A stretch of DNA of 64,000 nucleotides from Tateyamaria sp947503385 (GCF_051195235.1 NZ_JBNFZM010000003.1:434001-498000); one strand, 5' to 3'. Shown: positions 6,908-16,028, counted from the first letter of the stretch. Numbers and translations: made by a program. Notes: a model not told the origin generated them from the sequence alone.

Positions 6908-8473
6908 ATGCGCTCTACCACCCTGTTTGGTGTCTATGCCGGCATCCTCATCGCGCTGGTCGGAGGATTGGCCGGTCTGATGCTCTACAGTCTGGACAAG
7001 ACACGCTGGTGGGACGAACGCATAATGCTTGCACAGGAATCCTATGGGCTGCATCTGCGCCTTGAGGCGGATTTGTACCGGCTGTTCAAACAACATGGCG
7101 ACGCCTTGCTGATCGGAGACCGCGACCGCGGCGAAAGGGAACGGGCGCTGCGCGAAGCCATTGAACAGAACCTGCTGAACATCCGCGACGTGATTGACCG
7201 TGAGGTCGCGATGGTCGGCGCAGAAGAGATCGAGGAATTCGAGCTGCTGGACGCAATCGAACAGGACATCCGCGCGGTCAACGATGCCATTGCGACATTG
7301 TCCGCGTCCGGGGACCCGATTGACACGTTCATCCAGATCGAGCGACTGGCCGCTTTGCTGGACGGCGATATTGACGACAAACTTGATCGCAAAATCGCTG
7401 CCGCACTCGCTGGCGAGCTTGAGGAAGTCGAAGAGGTGGTGTCCGCCGCCGCCGCATTCCGCGATTGGAACGAACGGCTGGTCTACATCATTCTGGTGAT
7501 CACCGTCGTGACGCTGATCATTGGGCTATTGTCGTTCAACGCCCAAATCCGCAATCCGATCATCCGCCTCAAACGCGGCATCGATCAGTTGCGGCAGGCG
7601 CAGTACACAGAACCCGTTTATCTGGGTGGCAGTCGCGAATTCCGCGATCTTGGCGGCATTCTGAATCAGATGGCAGACGGTTTGGCCGCCCGCGAAGCCA
7701 GCCGCGCAGAGCAACGCAAACAGCTGGAAGAAACCGTGGCCACGCGCACCGCTGAGTTGCAACAGCTCATCCGCAAGCTTGAAAACGGCGAGGAGAACCG
7801 CAAGCAGCTTATGGCCGACATCAGCCACGAACTCCGCACCCCATTGGCCATTATTCTGGGTGAGGCCGATGTCACCCTGCGCACATCCACCACGCTCAGC
7901 AACGAGGTATCGGATTCCATGGCGCGCATCCGCGAATCCGCGAAACACACCAATCAGATCGTGGACGATATGCTGACTGTCGCGCGGGTCGAGGCCGGGC
8001 AATTGCGGCTCGACCGCAAGGAAACGGACTTGCGCAAGGTCATTCACGATGCCAACGCCATGTTCCCGCGCGAGGTCCACATTGATACCCCTGACATTCC
8101 TGTGCCCGCCCACGTCGATGAGGTGCGATTGCGCCAATCGGTCCTCGCCTTGCTGCAAAATGCACGACGGTACGGTGGGCCAACCATCTCGGTGACGCTC
8201 CGCGACACGGCCCACGCACAGATCATCGCGGTTGAGGATGACGGCCCGGGGTTAAGCGCGGCGGAGAAAGCGCAGGCATTCGACAGGTTCTTTCGTGGTT
8301 CGAACACCTCCGGTCAGGGCAGCGAGGGCAGCGGCCTTGGCCTTCCGGTCGTCAAGTCCATTGTCGAGGCGCACAACGGTGCGGTCGACCTGCACGACCG
8401 TGATGCCGGTGGCCTTGGGGTTGTGATCACATTGCCCAAGGCACCACCACCTGCTGCCGACGGGGCGCGCTGA
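6908..8473 (+). CDS. Membrane sensor histidine kinase (HAMP, HisKA, HATPase)
   Basis: The 521-residue kinase begins one base after the exporter stop. A membrane segment at about 9-27 and another at 192-213 frame a periplasmic region of about 165 residues. That region is helical and unusually acidic, with runs such as EEIEEFELLDAIEQD and GELEEVEEVV, resembling a four-helix sensory bundle. A HAMP domain and coiled coil follow. The phosphoacceptor is His307 in DISHELRTP. The ATP-binding domain shows the N box (LLQNARRYGG), DDGPGLS, the F box DRFFRG and the G2 box GSGLGLPVVKSI. Its partner is the regulator 55 bases downstream. The acidic sensor region and the EF-hand gene nearby make a divalent cation such as calcium a reasonable guess for the signal. 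Confidence 0.9.
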   Translation: MRSTTLFGVYAGILIALVGGLAGLMLYSLDKTRWWDERIMLAQESYGLHLRLEADLYRLFKQHGDALLIGDRDRGERERALREAIEQNLLNIRDVIDREVAMVGAEEIEEFELLDAIEQDIRAVNDAIATLSASGDPIDTFIQIERLAALLDGDIDDKLDRKIAAALAGELEEVEEVVSAAAAFRDWNERLVYIILVITVVTLIIGLLSFNAQIRNPIIRLKRGIDQLRQAQYTEPVYLGGSREFRDLGGILNQMADGLAAREASRAEQRKQLEETVATRTAELQQLIRKLENGEENRKQLMADISHELRTPLAIILGEADVTLRTSTTLSNEVSDSMARIRESAKHTNQIVDDMLTVARVEAGQLRLDRKETDLRKVIHDANAMFPREVHIDTPDIPVPAHVDEVRLRQSVLALLQNARRYGGPTISVTLRDTAHAQIIAVEDDGPGLSAAEKAQAFDRFFRGSNTSGQGSEGSGLGLPVVKSIVEAHNGAVDLHDRDAGGLGVVITLPKAPPPAADGAR

Positions 8474-8528
8474 TGTATCAAACCCAATTGCCCGCACCCG
8501 AGGCCCAACACAAAACACGAGGCCTGCC

Positions 8529-9200
8529 ATGAACATCCTGCTTGTCGAGGACGAAACACGTGTCGCCGACTTCATCCGCCGGGGCCTTGCCGCTGACGGT
8601 TGGTCCGTCGATCACGTCTCCAACGGAGAGGATGCGCTCGAACAGGCGGCGTGTAATGGCTATGACGTGATCCTGCTGGACCTGATGCTGCCCGGCATTC
8701 AGGGCAAGGACGTGTGCCGCAAACTGCGCGCCCGCAATACAAAGACGCCAATCCTGATGCTCACCGCGCTCGACACGCCAGAAGAACGGGTCGAGGGCCT
8801 CAAGGTTGGTGCGGATGACTACCTGCCCAAACCGTTTGATTTCGACGAATTGGTGGCCCGGATCGAGGCGCTGCATCGCCGGGCCACCAACTACCTTTCG
8901 CATACGAATGATACGGTTATCTCCAGTGGCGCGCTGACATTTGATCGTGCATCTTTGCAGGTCAATGTGCACGGGTCCGAAGTTGAACTGTCAAAGAAAG
9001 AGCGTGATCTGCTGTTGCTGTTTCTGACCAACTCGGGTCGCGTTTTGTCGCGCGAACGCATCCTGAATGCGGTTTGGGGTTTGAATGCAGATCCGCTGAC
9101 CAATGTGGTCGATGTCTATGTTGGTCGGTTGCGTCGCAAGATCGGAAGCGAGGGTGCGCGCATCGTAACCCTGCGCAATGTCGGCTACCGGATGTCCTGA
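8529..9200 (+). CDS. OmpR/PhoB-family response regulator
   Basis: The 223-residue protein has an N-terminal receiver domain, with acidic residues Glu7 and Asp8, the phosphoacceptor Asp51 in ILLDLMLPG, and a late KPF motif at about 101. A C-terminal winged helix-turn-helix (about 125-222) follows, with SKKERDLLLLFLTNSGRV and VDVYVGRLRRKI. The start ATG is preceded by a GAGG-type ribosome site. It is the cognate regulator of the kinase just upstream and probably binds the 11-base-spaced GTTCAT repeats before the EF-hand gene and the P-loop gene, which would make the module self-regulated. Confidence 0.93.
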   Translation: MNILLVEDETRVADFIRRGLAADGWSVDHVSNGEDALEQAACNGYDVILLDLMLPGIQGKDVCRKLRARNTKTPILMLTALDTPEERVEGLKVGADDYLPKPFDFDELVARIEALHRRATNYLSHTNDTVISSGALTFDRASLQVNVHGSEVELSKKERDLLLLFLTNSGRVLSRERILNAVWGLNADPLTNVVDVYVGRLRRKIGSEGARIVTLRNVGYRMS

Positions 9201-9415
9201 CACCCGCAGCCGCGTGCCGTCACAAATGACCGGCAGCGATGGTCTCGCGGAAAACAGTGCATTCTGATCGTCAGTTCGCGCGTCGTGCCGATCCATACCG
9301 CCTGTCCGCGCGGTTGGGGTCAGACACATGCAGGGCCCATGCGGACGACGGGCTGGCGGAAATCTGGAAACCTGACCCGGCAAAGCGTCAAATACGCGGA
9401 AAGGACCACGTTGCA

Positions 9416-10165
9416 ATGTCACATTCAGATTTTCCCAACGACAGGCGCGACCATTCGGCATCTGCGCTGAGGGCGCGTGACACGATGTGGCTGCACGGCG
9501 CGGGATTGGCAGGCGATACGTGGGGGCCGATCACCGCGTCGTATCCGCGTGCGCAGACACCGGACCTGCCCGGCCATGGTCTGGCTGACATGGCGTATCC
9601 GCCGCGCGTCGAAACCTATGCTGACGCTGTGCAAGGCCGTGTGCAACCGGGTACGGTGCTGATCGGACATTCGCTTGGGGGCATGGTCGCATTGGAATTG
9701 GCAGCGCGGTTGCAGAACCGCATCAGCGCGCTGATCCTGATCGAAGCGGTCCCGACCGTGCGGGACCGTCTGTCGGGACGATTGTCCGCACGCATCGCGA
9801 CCGGATTGGTCCGTATCGTCCCGCAACGCGCTCTGGCGTGGCTGTCGGGCCTTGGACACAGCGCTGAAACCCGGACAGAACTCCGACGGCAGATGGCAGC
9901 GACAGACCGCGCGCGCCTCACCGCTGTGTTGGAGGCCGCCGCCCAGTATGACGGACGGCCAAGACTGCCGCAGATCAGCGTGCCGACACTGGTGATCGTC
10001 GGACAGAAGAACACCGCCACCCACCACGGTGCCACCCTAATGGCGGACCGTATCGCCGGTGCAGAACTGGAACGGTTGCCCGGAGGGCATATGCTGCACA
10101 CGGACAACCCGGTTCAACTCCGCCACAGCATTGAGCGTTTCCTGAACCGCGTCGGTCTGCATTAA
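9416..10165 (+). CDS. Alpha/beta hydrolase
   Basis: I placed the start at the ATG at 9416 because an AAAGGA ribosome site lies about 10 bases upstream and the product then has the usual hydrolase length of 249 residues. An in-frame start at 9239 would add 59 residues of low-quality sequence. The fold shows the early LHGAGLAGDTWGP oxyanion region, the nucleophile elbow GHSLGG, a strand ending in VPTLVIVGQKN before the acid region, and the catalytic His in GGHMLH. It is a cytoplasmic esterase/lipase-like enzyme of unknown substrate. It stands alone, 215 bases after the response regulator, and converges with the serine hydrolase gene. Confidence 0.8.
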   Translation: MSHSDFPNDRRDHSASALRARDTMWLHGAGLAGDTWGPITASYPRAQTPDLPGHGLADMAYPPRVETYADAVQGRVQPGTVLIGHSLGGMVALELAARLQNRISALILIEAVPTVRDRLSGRLSARIATGLVRIVPQRALAWLSGLGHSAETRTELRRQMAATDRARLTAVLEAAAQYDGRPRLPQISVPTLVIVGQKNTATHHGATLMADRIAGAELERLPGGHMLHTDNPVQLRHSIERFLNRVGLH

Positions 10166-10169
10166 CCCG

Positions 10170-10185
10170 TCACGTCACCACGTGA
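10170..10185. terminator. Short hairpin between convergent hydrolase genes
   Basis: TCACGT, a four-base loop and ACGTGA form a perfect six-pair hairpin right after the alpha/beta hydrolase stop, overlapping the stop of the opposing gene. There is no T run, so its role as a shared terminator is only suggested. Confidence 0.3.
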
Positions 10186-12070
10186 GCGCGGCGGTCGGAA
10201 CATTCCACACCCATGCGGTCAGCAACGCCCATGCAATGCACGGGACCGCCGCCCAAACCAGCACCCGTTCGCCGCGGCGCGTCTTTGCGGCTCTGCTCTG
10301 TCTGACCAGCCAAACCACGGCCCAAACCAACAAAGCACACGCGCCGGCGTAGAACGCTGTCACGGTCCAAAGACCAGCGTTTGCCCCAGCCCATGAAGAC
10401 ACATCACGACTGTCCAGTGCCCGTTGAATCAGGACGACGCTACCCGCAGCCAAGGACATCCAGCCCAGCGACAGAACAAGCGGCACACTGATCGGTCGGC
10501 CAGACCTGCGCCAAGCGACACCGGCAGCCCCCGCACTTACCAAAACGCCGAACAACACCGCCACGAGACCTGTGTGCAGGGAGTGTTCTGATCGCCAGAA
10601 TGTCAGCCGGTCAAAGCTGTGAAAACCATCGCCAAGGTCGCCGCCCACGACAGCCCCTTTGGCGTTGCGCCGAAACCCAAGGCGCATGTCCCCTTCTGGC
10701 GTCTCAAACTGGTCTTCTCCGGTGGCCGCGAACAGCCGCGAGTAGCCAAGCCTATCAACCAAAAGTCCTTCGTCGCCCGAGGGGTGGACCCTGACTATCG
10801 GCGTTGCGGACACGCGCAACCGGTCCAGTCCCGTATCGTTGCGCCGGGTCGCGATGAAATGCCCTGCATATGCCTCCTGACAGGTGGCATCACATGCTGC
10901 GCGCGGGCGGCGCTGGATGTTGTCCGGCGCGATGATTTCGCGCAGGGCTCTGCGTGGCAGTCCCATCAGTGCCGCACCGGATGGCCCATTGGCCACAACA
11001 AAAAACCCAAGGTCCAGAGACGGAACCAGCACCATATTGGTGTGAAATCCGAAATGCGTACCACCATGATGGAAAACCGTATGCCCGGCCCATGTGTCGG
11101 TCCAATAGCCAAGCGTTCGGGCGGCAAATTCCGCCCGCTCCGGCACGGCAGGCTCCCGCATCGCCGCAATCGCCGAGGCCGACAGGCCCTCTGACCGGCC
11201 CGCTGTTTTTTGCCGCAACAGGGCCTGCATGACGTGGCCCACATCCCGCGCCGTCAGGGCCAGCCCGCCCGACGCCGTGTGGACCTCTGGAGTGGGTGCC
11301 GGATCAATGGCCATGTAACGCCCCGCTTGCCAGACATGAAACGGGCTGGTGCCCCGATGTTCCGGCGGGGCGTGCATGAAACGCGGATCATCCACACCCA
11401 GCGGGGCGAGGATTGCCTCGGTCAAATGCGCCGCGAACGGGCGGCCCGTAACCTGCGCCACAATCTGGCCCAGCAGAACGTAGCTGGCGTTAGAGTAGGC
11501 GATGACCTCTTGGGGCGGGCGTATCTGGCGCGGCAGGATGGCGGACAACTGCGCGATTTTGGGCAACGCCGGCAAGGGTCGGAAATAGCCCGCGTGCCGT
11601 TCCTCCAGACCGGCACTGTGTCCCAGCAGATGTGCGACAGAAATGTCCCCGAAACGCTGATGCAACCTCAGACCGGGCATGTACTGATGTATCGGCGCAT
11701 CCAACGCGATACGCCCATCTTCCACCAATTGGAGGATGGCCAGCGCTGTAAAGATCTTGGTCACCGACGCGAGCGGAACACTGTCACGTTCCGGATCCAT
11801 CAACCGCCCCGTCCGCACATCACCAAGGCGATACCCGCGTGACAAGATTACCGCGTCACTGGACACCACCACAACAGCGGCACCGGCGACAGCGTCCTGA
11901 TCAAGGCCGGTTGTTACCAACCCATCGACAAAGCCGGGCAGGTCTGACCGCCACGCGCTTTGCGCGGCTGCGGGCGTTGCAGATACCGGCGTGAACCAGA
12001 TAAAGGCCGCCATCAAAAGATGCGCCGAAGGGACCCACCTGCGACGTGGTTCAATCCGTGTGTGTGCCAT
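10175..12070 (-). CDS. Beta-lactamase-like serine hydrolase with C-terminal membrane domain
   Basis: The start is taken as the ATG at 12070 (another ATG two codons upstream, at 12076, is equally possible). It gives a signal peptide with hydrophobic core HLLMAAFIWFTPVSA ending near AAAQ. The catalytic domain of the class C beta-lactamase/penicillin-binding family follows: the SxxK motif SVTK, the YxN motif YSN, and a late HHGGTHFG segment matching the KTG-like HxG motif. After about residue 480 come several hydrophobic helices (for example LVAVLFGVLVSAGAAGVAW and YAGACALLVWAVVWLV), so the enzyme domain is tethered to the membrane from its C terminus. Proteins of this class act as peptidases or esterases. 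The substrate is unknown. It is divergent from the lipoprotein hydrolase gene. Confidence 0.8.
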   Translation of the reverse strand: MAHTRIEPRRRWVPSAHLLMAAFIWFTPVSATPAAAQSAWRSDLPGFVDGLVTTGLDQDAVAGAAVVVVSSDAVILSRGYRLGDVRTGRLMDPERDSVPLASVTKIFTALAILQLVEDGRIALDAPIHQYMPGLRLHQRFGDISVAHLLGHSAGLEERHAGYFRPLPALPKIAQLSAILPRQIRPPQEVIAYSNASYVLLGQIVAQVTGRPFAAHLTEAILAPLGVDDPRFMHAPPEHRGTSPFHVWQAGRYMAIDPAPTPEVHTASGGLALTARDVGHVMQALLRQKTAGRSEGLSASAIAAMREPAVPERAEFAARTLGYWTDTWAGHTVFHHGGTHFGFHTNMVLVPSLDLGFFVVANGPSGAALMGLPRRALREIIAPDNIQRRPRAACDATCQEAYAGHFIATRRNDTGLDRLRVSATPIVRVHPSGDEGLLVDRLGYSRLFAATGEDQFETPEGDMRLGFRRNAKGAVVGGDLGDGFHSFDRLTFWRSEHSLHTGLVAVLFGVLVSAGAAGVAWRRSGRPISVPLVLSLGWMSLAAGSVVLIQRALDSRDVSSWAGANAGLWTVTAFYAGACALLVWAVVWLVRQSRAAKTRRGERVLVWAAVPCIAWALLTAWVWNVPTAALTW

Positions 12071-12292
12071 ACCCATTTCCGATCCATTGCCACGCCGGGT
12101 CCGGTCCTGCCGGACCAGCACTGGGTACGGACATTGCGCTGGCCCGTCGTACCAGCGTACCGGCACGGACAACTGCCGCCATCACCACCGCGGGGGCCAA
12201 GTCCCATCCGTTCCGTGCCCATAGGATCGGACGACACGCGCGCAGCATTGCGCGAAGTCACGCGGACGCCATCCACGCAACGCAGGTTTTTT

Positions 12293-13189
12293 ATGACATC
12301 TTCTGATATCCCGGATCGCGCGTCCGGCTTTCGCTTGATCGTGTTTGTCACATGCGCGCTGATAGCCGCCTGTGCGATGCCAGTGCGCCACGGGTTTGAT
12401 GTCGCACGGCGGATCGAACATCGCTATAGCGTCGCCGGACCCTATCCGGTGTCGCGCCTTCGGACACCCGCAACATTCGGGCGACCGGGAGGCGTCGCAT
12501 ATATTCCGGTCAACCCAGACGGGCCGGTGCCCCTCGTCATCTGGCAGAACGGTACGGGCGAGACCATCACCACGTATGACGCCATCGCGCGGCATCTTGC
12601 GTCTTGGGGTCTGGCAGTCATCGGCAGCGACGACCGGCAAATGGGGTCCGGTGACCGCGCCATCGCCCTGCTGGAGGACTCAAAGCTCTGGTCCAGAACG
12701 CCGGATCACCCCTTGTTCGGGCGTATCTTGCCTCAAACATTTGCCTTTCTCGGATCGTCACAAGGGGCCGTGGGGAGCATCAACGCTCACACCCGATCCG
12801 CCGAAGGTCGCCGCGCGACAGCCCTTGCCGTGCACGGAACGCCGACGCAACAAGCCTTGGACTTCTTCCGGCTGGACCTGAGTTATGACGCCACCTCGAT
12901 CACGGCCCCGGTTTTGATCCTGACCGGGACGCAAGACGCGTTTATCTCACCCGTCCGTCTGAACAGGAATTTGTTTGACAGCCTGAGCGGGCCCGGCCTG
13001 CGTGTCTTCGGCGTGGCCAAATGCGCCGATCACATCGCATTGGCGGATGATGCAGGGGTGTTCCGGGGCTATCTGACCGCATGGCTGACCTTTCATCTGC
13101 TGGGCGATCCACTGGCCGCGCAAGCGTTCACCGGGCCGACGGAAATCATGACCAACCCGGGATGGAGCGTCACCGATGTCGCGCCATAG
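12293..13189 (+). CDS. Lipoprotein alpha/beta hydrolase
   Basis: The ATG at 12293 gives a 298-residue product with a lipoprotein signal: hydrophobic LIVFVTCALIAAC, with the probable lipidated Cys in AACAMP. The rest is an alpha/beta hydrolase of the chlorophyllase/dienelactone-hydrolase type: VIWQNGTGE (oxyanion region), the nucleophile elbow GSSQGAVG, VLILTGTQDAFI carrying the acid, and a late CADHIAL with the catalytic His. It is predicted to be anchored in the envelope. The 222-base gap before it holds the divergent promoters with the beta-lactamase-like gene. A tiny membrane peptide gene overlaps its end. Confidence 0.75.
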   Translation: MTSSDIPDRASGFRLIVFVTCALIAACAMPVRHGFDVARRIEHRYSVAGPYPVSRLRTPATFGRPGGVAYIPVNPDGPVPLVIWQNGTGETITTYDAIARHLASWGLAVIGSDDRQMGSGDRAIALLEDSKLWSRTPDHPLFGRILPQTFAFLGSSQGAVGSINAHTRSAEGRRATALAVHGTPTQQALDFFRLDLSYDATSITAPVLILTGTQDAFISPVRLNRNLFDSLSGPGLRVFGVAKCADHIALADDAGVFRGYLTAWLTFHLLGDPLAAQAFTGPTEIMTNPGWSVTDVAP

Positions 13190-13307
13190 CCCGCACGCAC
13201 ATCGCCCCTTGTTCGGGCGTAAGTTCCGCAGTCGCATTTCGATGCGGGTTTATATGCTCCTTATCTTTGCACTCGGGTTGATCCTGGCCGCACAATGGCT
13301 TGCGTAA
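13176..13307 (+). CDS. Predicted 43-residue membrane peptide
   Basis: A short open frame begins at an ATG with GGAG about eight bases upstream, overlaps the last 14 bases of the hydrolase gene and ends at TAA. The peptide has a basic, His/Arg-rich N terminus (RHSPHAHR, GRKFRSR) followed by one hydrophobic helix, YMLLIFALGLILAAQWLA, which runs to the C terminus. The start site, overlap and amphipathic design make it plausible as a real small protein translated with the hydrolase. I do not recognise a family. Confidence 0.45.
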   Translation: MSRHSPHAHRPLFGRKFRSRISMRVYMLLIFALGLILAAQWLA

Positions 13308-13417
13308 ACCCTCGCGAAACGCCGACAGGCGCGCCACATGTCGGTCGCAAAAGCCAGAGCGGAGGGGACGCGCGCCACCCCCCCTTGCAGACACCTACTG
13401 ACAATTGGAGATGTGAG

Positions 13418-14770
13418 TTGAAACAGTGTTTTCTGACACTTTGCCTCTGCGTCGGAGCCTGTCAGGCCGCGGCGTTTGACACGCCGTCCGTTGACGGCAT
13501 CTGGGAAACGGATGGGTACGGCATGATCCTAGAGATCGCCGGGGACCGCGCGCGGGTCTACAGCACCGGCCCAGATTTCTGCATCGCGGAAAGCGACGGC
13601 ATGACACCCATCACAGAGGTGCTGCCCGGCATCACGTTCACTCTGTCCGGCCATGGCCAAATGCTCAATCTTGCCTTCTGGCACGATCCACATCGCATTG
13701 CCGCCCGCCGTCTGCACGGCTTGCCGCCATCATGCGCCGTGCACATGCCAACCGATCCGGCAACGGTGTTTGATGCGTTCGTGGGGTATTTTGATGCCCA
13801 TTATCCGTTCTTTCCGCTTTATGATGTCGACTGGTCCGCGCGTGTGGCAGAGGCGCGGACGCTTGTCGGGGCGGACACGAGCGACCGGGCACTCTTTGAC
13901 GTACTGGCGTGGTTGATCAGCCCGATCCGGGACAGCCATGTCAGCCTCGTTGCAGAGATTGACGGTGTGCGGCACGTGGCAGCGCCGGGGCGGGCTAGGA
14001 TTGTGCAACACCTACGGGATGACGCAGACGCCGCAGGCGCTGATCCGGACCGCGCCGCACATGCCTTTCGCGATGCACTTTGGTACGACAGCATCCAAAA
14101 GGATATATTGCAGGGTCGCGGGCAAATGATCGGACAGGACCGGATCCAGTATGGAATGCTGACCCGCGACATCGGTTATCTGGCCTTTGCCACTCTGGGT
14201 GGGTTCGACCCTGCGGACGATCTACAGATGGCGCAAATTCTGCTCGACGAAATCATTGCGTATTTCACTGCGCGCCGCGCCAGTACCCTGCTGCTGGATT
14301 TGAGCGTCAATTCCGGCGGCAGCGACATCGTTGCCCGAGAGGTCGCGCGCCGGTTTGTTCGGACACCCACCTTCGCCTACACCAAACGTGCGGCCGATGC
14401 CGCCCGCCCCATCGAAACGCGGGTTGTCATCGACCCAAACACAGATGCTCGATTTAACGGTGCGGTCATCGTGCTGACAAGCCATGTGACCGTGAGCGCA
14501 GCGGAGATCCTGACGCTGGCGCTGCGCCCGCAACCGCATGTGACCCATGTGGGTGAAACAACGCGGGGCGCATTGTCCGACGCAGTGTCCCGCAGCTTGC
14601 CCAATGGTTGGCAGCTGAGCCTGTCGAACGAACTCTATCTGGATGCAGACGGGCACCGATGGGAGGGGCGCGGTATTCCACCGCATGTCGCGCTGCCCGT
14701 GTTGACGGATGAAACCCCGATAGAGAGCCACCGACAGGTGATCGAAGTATTGCGCGGCAACACGCCTTAG
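13418..14770 (+). CDS. Exported S41-family peptidase
   Basis: I chose the TTG at 13418 as the start because GGAG lies seven bases upstream and the product then opens with a proper signal sequence, KQCFLTLCLCVGACQA; the in-frame ATG at 13295 has no such support. The Cys in VGAC may be lipidated. The mature protein (about 430 residues) has an N-terminal beta region, then the C-terminal-processing-peptidase core: YLAFATLGGF, LLLDLSVNSGGSDIVAREVARRF, the nucleophile region VTVSAAEILTLAL and GRGIPPHVALPV. A canonical PDZ domain is not evident. These enzymes cleave envelope proteins or peptides. A clear stem-loop follows the stop, so transcription probably ends here. Confidence 0.75.
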   Translation: MKQCFLTLCLCVGACQAAAFDTPSVDGIWETDGYGMILEIAGDRARVYSTGPDFCIAESDGMTPITEVLPGITFTLSGHGQMLNLAFWHDPHRIAARRLHGLPPSCAVHMPTDPATVFDAFVGYFDAHYPFFPLYDVDWSARVAEARTLVGADTSDRALFDVLAWLISPIRDSHVSLVAEIDGVRHVAAPGRARIVQHLRDDADAAGADPDRAAHAFRDALWYDSIQKDILQGRGQMIGQDRIQYGMLTRDIGYLAFATLGGFDPADDLQMAQILLDEIIAYFTARRASTLLLDLSVNSGGSDIVAREVARRFVRTPTFAYTKRAADAARPIETRVVIDPNTDARFNGAVIVLTSHVTVSAAEILTLALRPQPHVTHVGETTRGALSDAVSRSLPNGWQLSLSNELYLDADGHRWEGRGIPPHVALPVLTDETPIESHRQVIEVLRGNTP

Positions 14771-14775
14771 ACGCA

Positions 14776-14800
14776 GGACAAGCCTTTGTGATGCTTGTCC
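14776..14800 (+). terminator. Stem-loop after the S41 peptidase gene
   Basis: GGACAAGC at 14776-14783 pairs perfectly with GCTTGTCC at 14793-14800 across a nine-base loop, six bases after the stop codon. No T run follows, so efficiency is uncertain. Confidence 0.45.
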
Positions 14801-14845
14801 GGTGTCGCAACTGACAAATGCCGAACCGCGCAGGTAAAGGCGACA

Positions 14846-14875
14846 ATGGCGCGACGCAAAACTGCACCGCGCCAT
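14846..14875 (-). terminator. Stem-loop after the LuxP-like binding-protein gene
   Basis: ATGGCGCG and CGCGCCAT form an eight-pair stem with a 14-base loop about 10 bases downstream of the leftward operon's last gene. It lacks a T run on the minus strand, so it may be a terminator or a 3' stabilising hairpin. Confidence 0.35.
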
Positions 14876-14885
14876 GTCCGTTCAA

Positions 14886-16028
14886 TCAGCGCTCTAGCGC
14901 GCCCACACCGGAAAAGCGGAACGCTTCCTGTTCAAGCGCGTCGATCTCTTCTGCGCTCATCTGGTCATGGGCCACTGTGATCCGGCCAAGAAAGACGAGA
15001 GGCAATGCGTCCGCACGGCCCTCAAGATCGGCCTTGATGGCTTCGGCGGTTGCGGCACCCACATCGTCGCCCATACGCATCGGAGTTGCATCCAACTCTC
15101 CCCGACGGATGGCGTCCAGCTCAAGGCCAGTGCCGCCCCAGCCTGTTGAAAAGATGTCCTTTTCTTTGCCAACGGCCACTTGCGCCTCGACCGATCCCAT
15201 CGCCATGGCCGTGTTGGCGTTGTGGATGATATTGGCCTCCGGATAGGCTTGCAGGATCAGGGATGTGCCAGCAAAGCCGCCCTCGCGCTGGTACTCGCCA
15301 TAGTGCTCATAGACGGTGGTCCATCCGGCCTTGGTCTCGACGCAGTCCTTGAAATCGCCGGAACGCTGGTTGTCGGTGATGCCCGGGATGCCCCGGTTCA
15401 TCGCCATGGTCACGCCTTCGCCCAGACGTTCGATCATGTATTCGCACATGGTCAGCGCGCCCGCAGCTGACGAGAAATCGAACCACGCGTCAGGCTGATT
15501 TTCCAGCGTCTTCAACGGTGTGTGGAACGCCCAGACATAGGTGGAAAACCCGTCATTCGCCGCCAGTTTGTCGATATTGTCAGCCTGAATGGCCAACTCG
15601 GACGGGCCAAAGATCACGTAGTCATAGAGATCGGCATCCTGCGCCACTTGGTTTGCATAGGTCGATTGCAGTGAATGTTCGATCTGCCGTGACGCAAACT
15701 CCGTCGTTTCATATGCGATGCCCAATTGGTCCAGCCGCTTGGTCAGAGCCAGATAATTGCGCGCCCAGAAATCCGACGTGTCGGCGGACGGGTAGATCAG
15801 AGCGATCTGCACCGGGTTGTCCAGCGTGCCGGAAAAGGCCACGGCATCCGATCCCACGACCGCTTGTAACGCCTCCAGCTTGCCCTCGGCGTTCACTTCG
15901 CCTGGCACCCAGTAGTCGCGGTCTGCGATACCCGGCAACTCCTTGAGTGGCAGAGTCGCGTGCCCATCGGCCAAGGTCGCGCCCGCAAGCGCTGTTGCCA
16001 TGAGGGCTGTGGTTGCTAAAAGTCTCAT
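14886..16028 (-). CDS. LuxP-like periplasmic binding protein of a CUT2 ABC transporter
   Basis: The ATG at 16028 follows a GGAGG ribosome site and opens a signal peptide ending in LADGHA, giving 380 residues. The sequence resembles Vibrio LuxP, the AI-2 receptor, as I remember it. The early YPSADTSDFWARN region matches LuxP around SDYWVRN, and the C-terminal stretch GWGGTGLELDAIRRGELD...MRMGDD matches closely. By eye the residues equal to LuxP Ser79, Trp82, Trp289 and Arg310 are kept, while Gln77, Asn159 and the Thr266-Asp267 pair differ. It should therefore bind a small polar ligand, perhaps a sugar or an AI-2-like furanose, but not necessarily AI-2. It lies last in an operon with the permease and ATPase upstream. 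Confidence 0.75.
   Translation of the reverse strand: MRLLATTALMATALAGATLADGHATLPLKELPGIADRDYWVPGEVNAEGKLEALQAVVGSDAVAFSGTLDNPVQIALIYPSADTSDFWARNYLALTKRLDQLGIAYETTEFASRQIEHSLQSTYANQVAQDADLYDYVIFGPSELAIQADNIDKLAANDGFSTYVWAFHTPLKTLENQPDAWFDFSSAAGALTMCEYMIERLGEGVTMAMNRGIPGITDNQRSGDFKDCVETKAGWTTVYEHYGEYQREGGFAGTSLILQAYPEANIIHNANTAMAMGSVEAQVAVGKEKDIFSTGWGGTGLELDAIRRGELDATPMRMGDDVGAATAEAIKADLEGRADALPLVFLGRITVAHDQMSAEEIDALEQEAFRFSGVGALER

Noticed and set aside
14886..16028. Calling the LuxP-like protein a true AI-2 receptor
   Set aside because: Several AI-2-contacting residues appear changed and there is no LuxQ-like partner beside it, so only a family resemblance is claimed.
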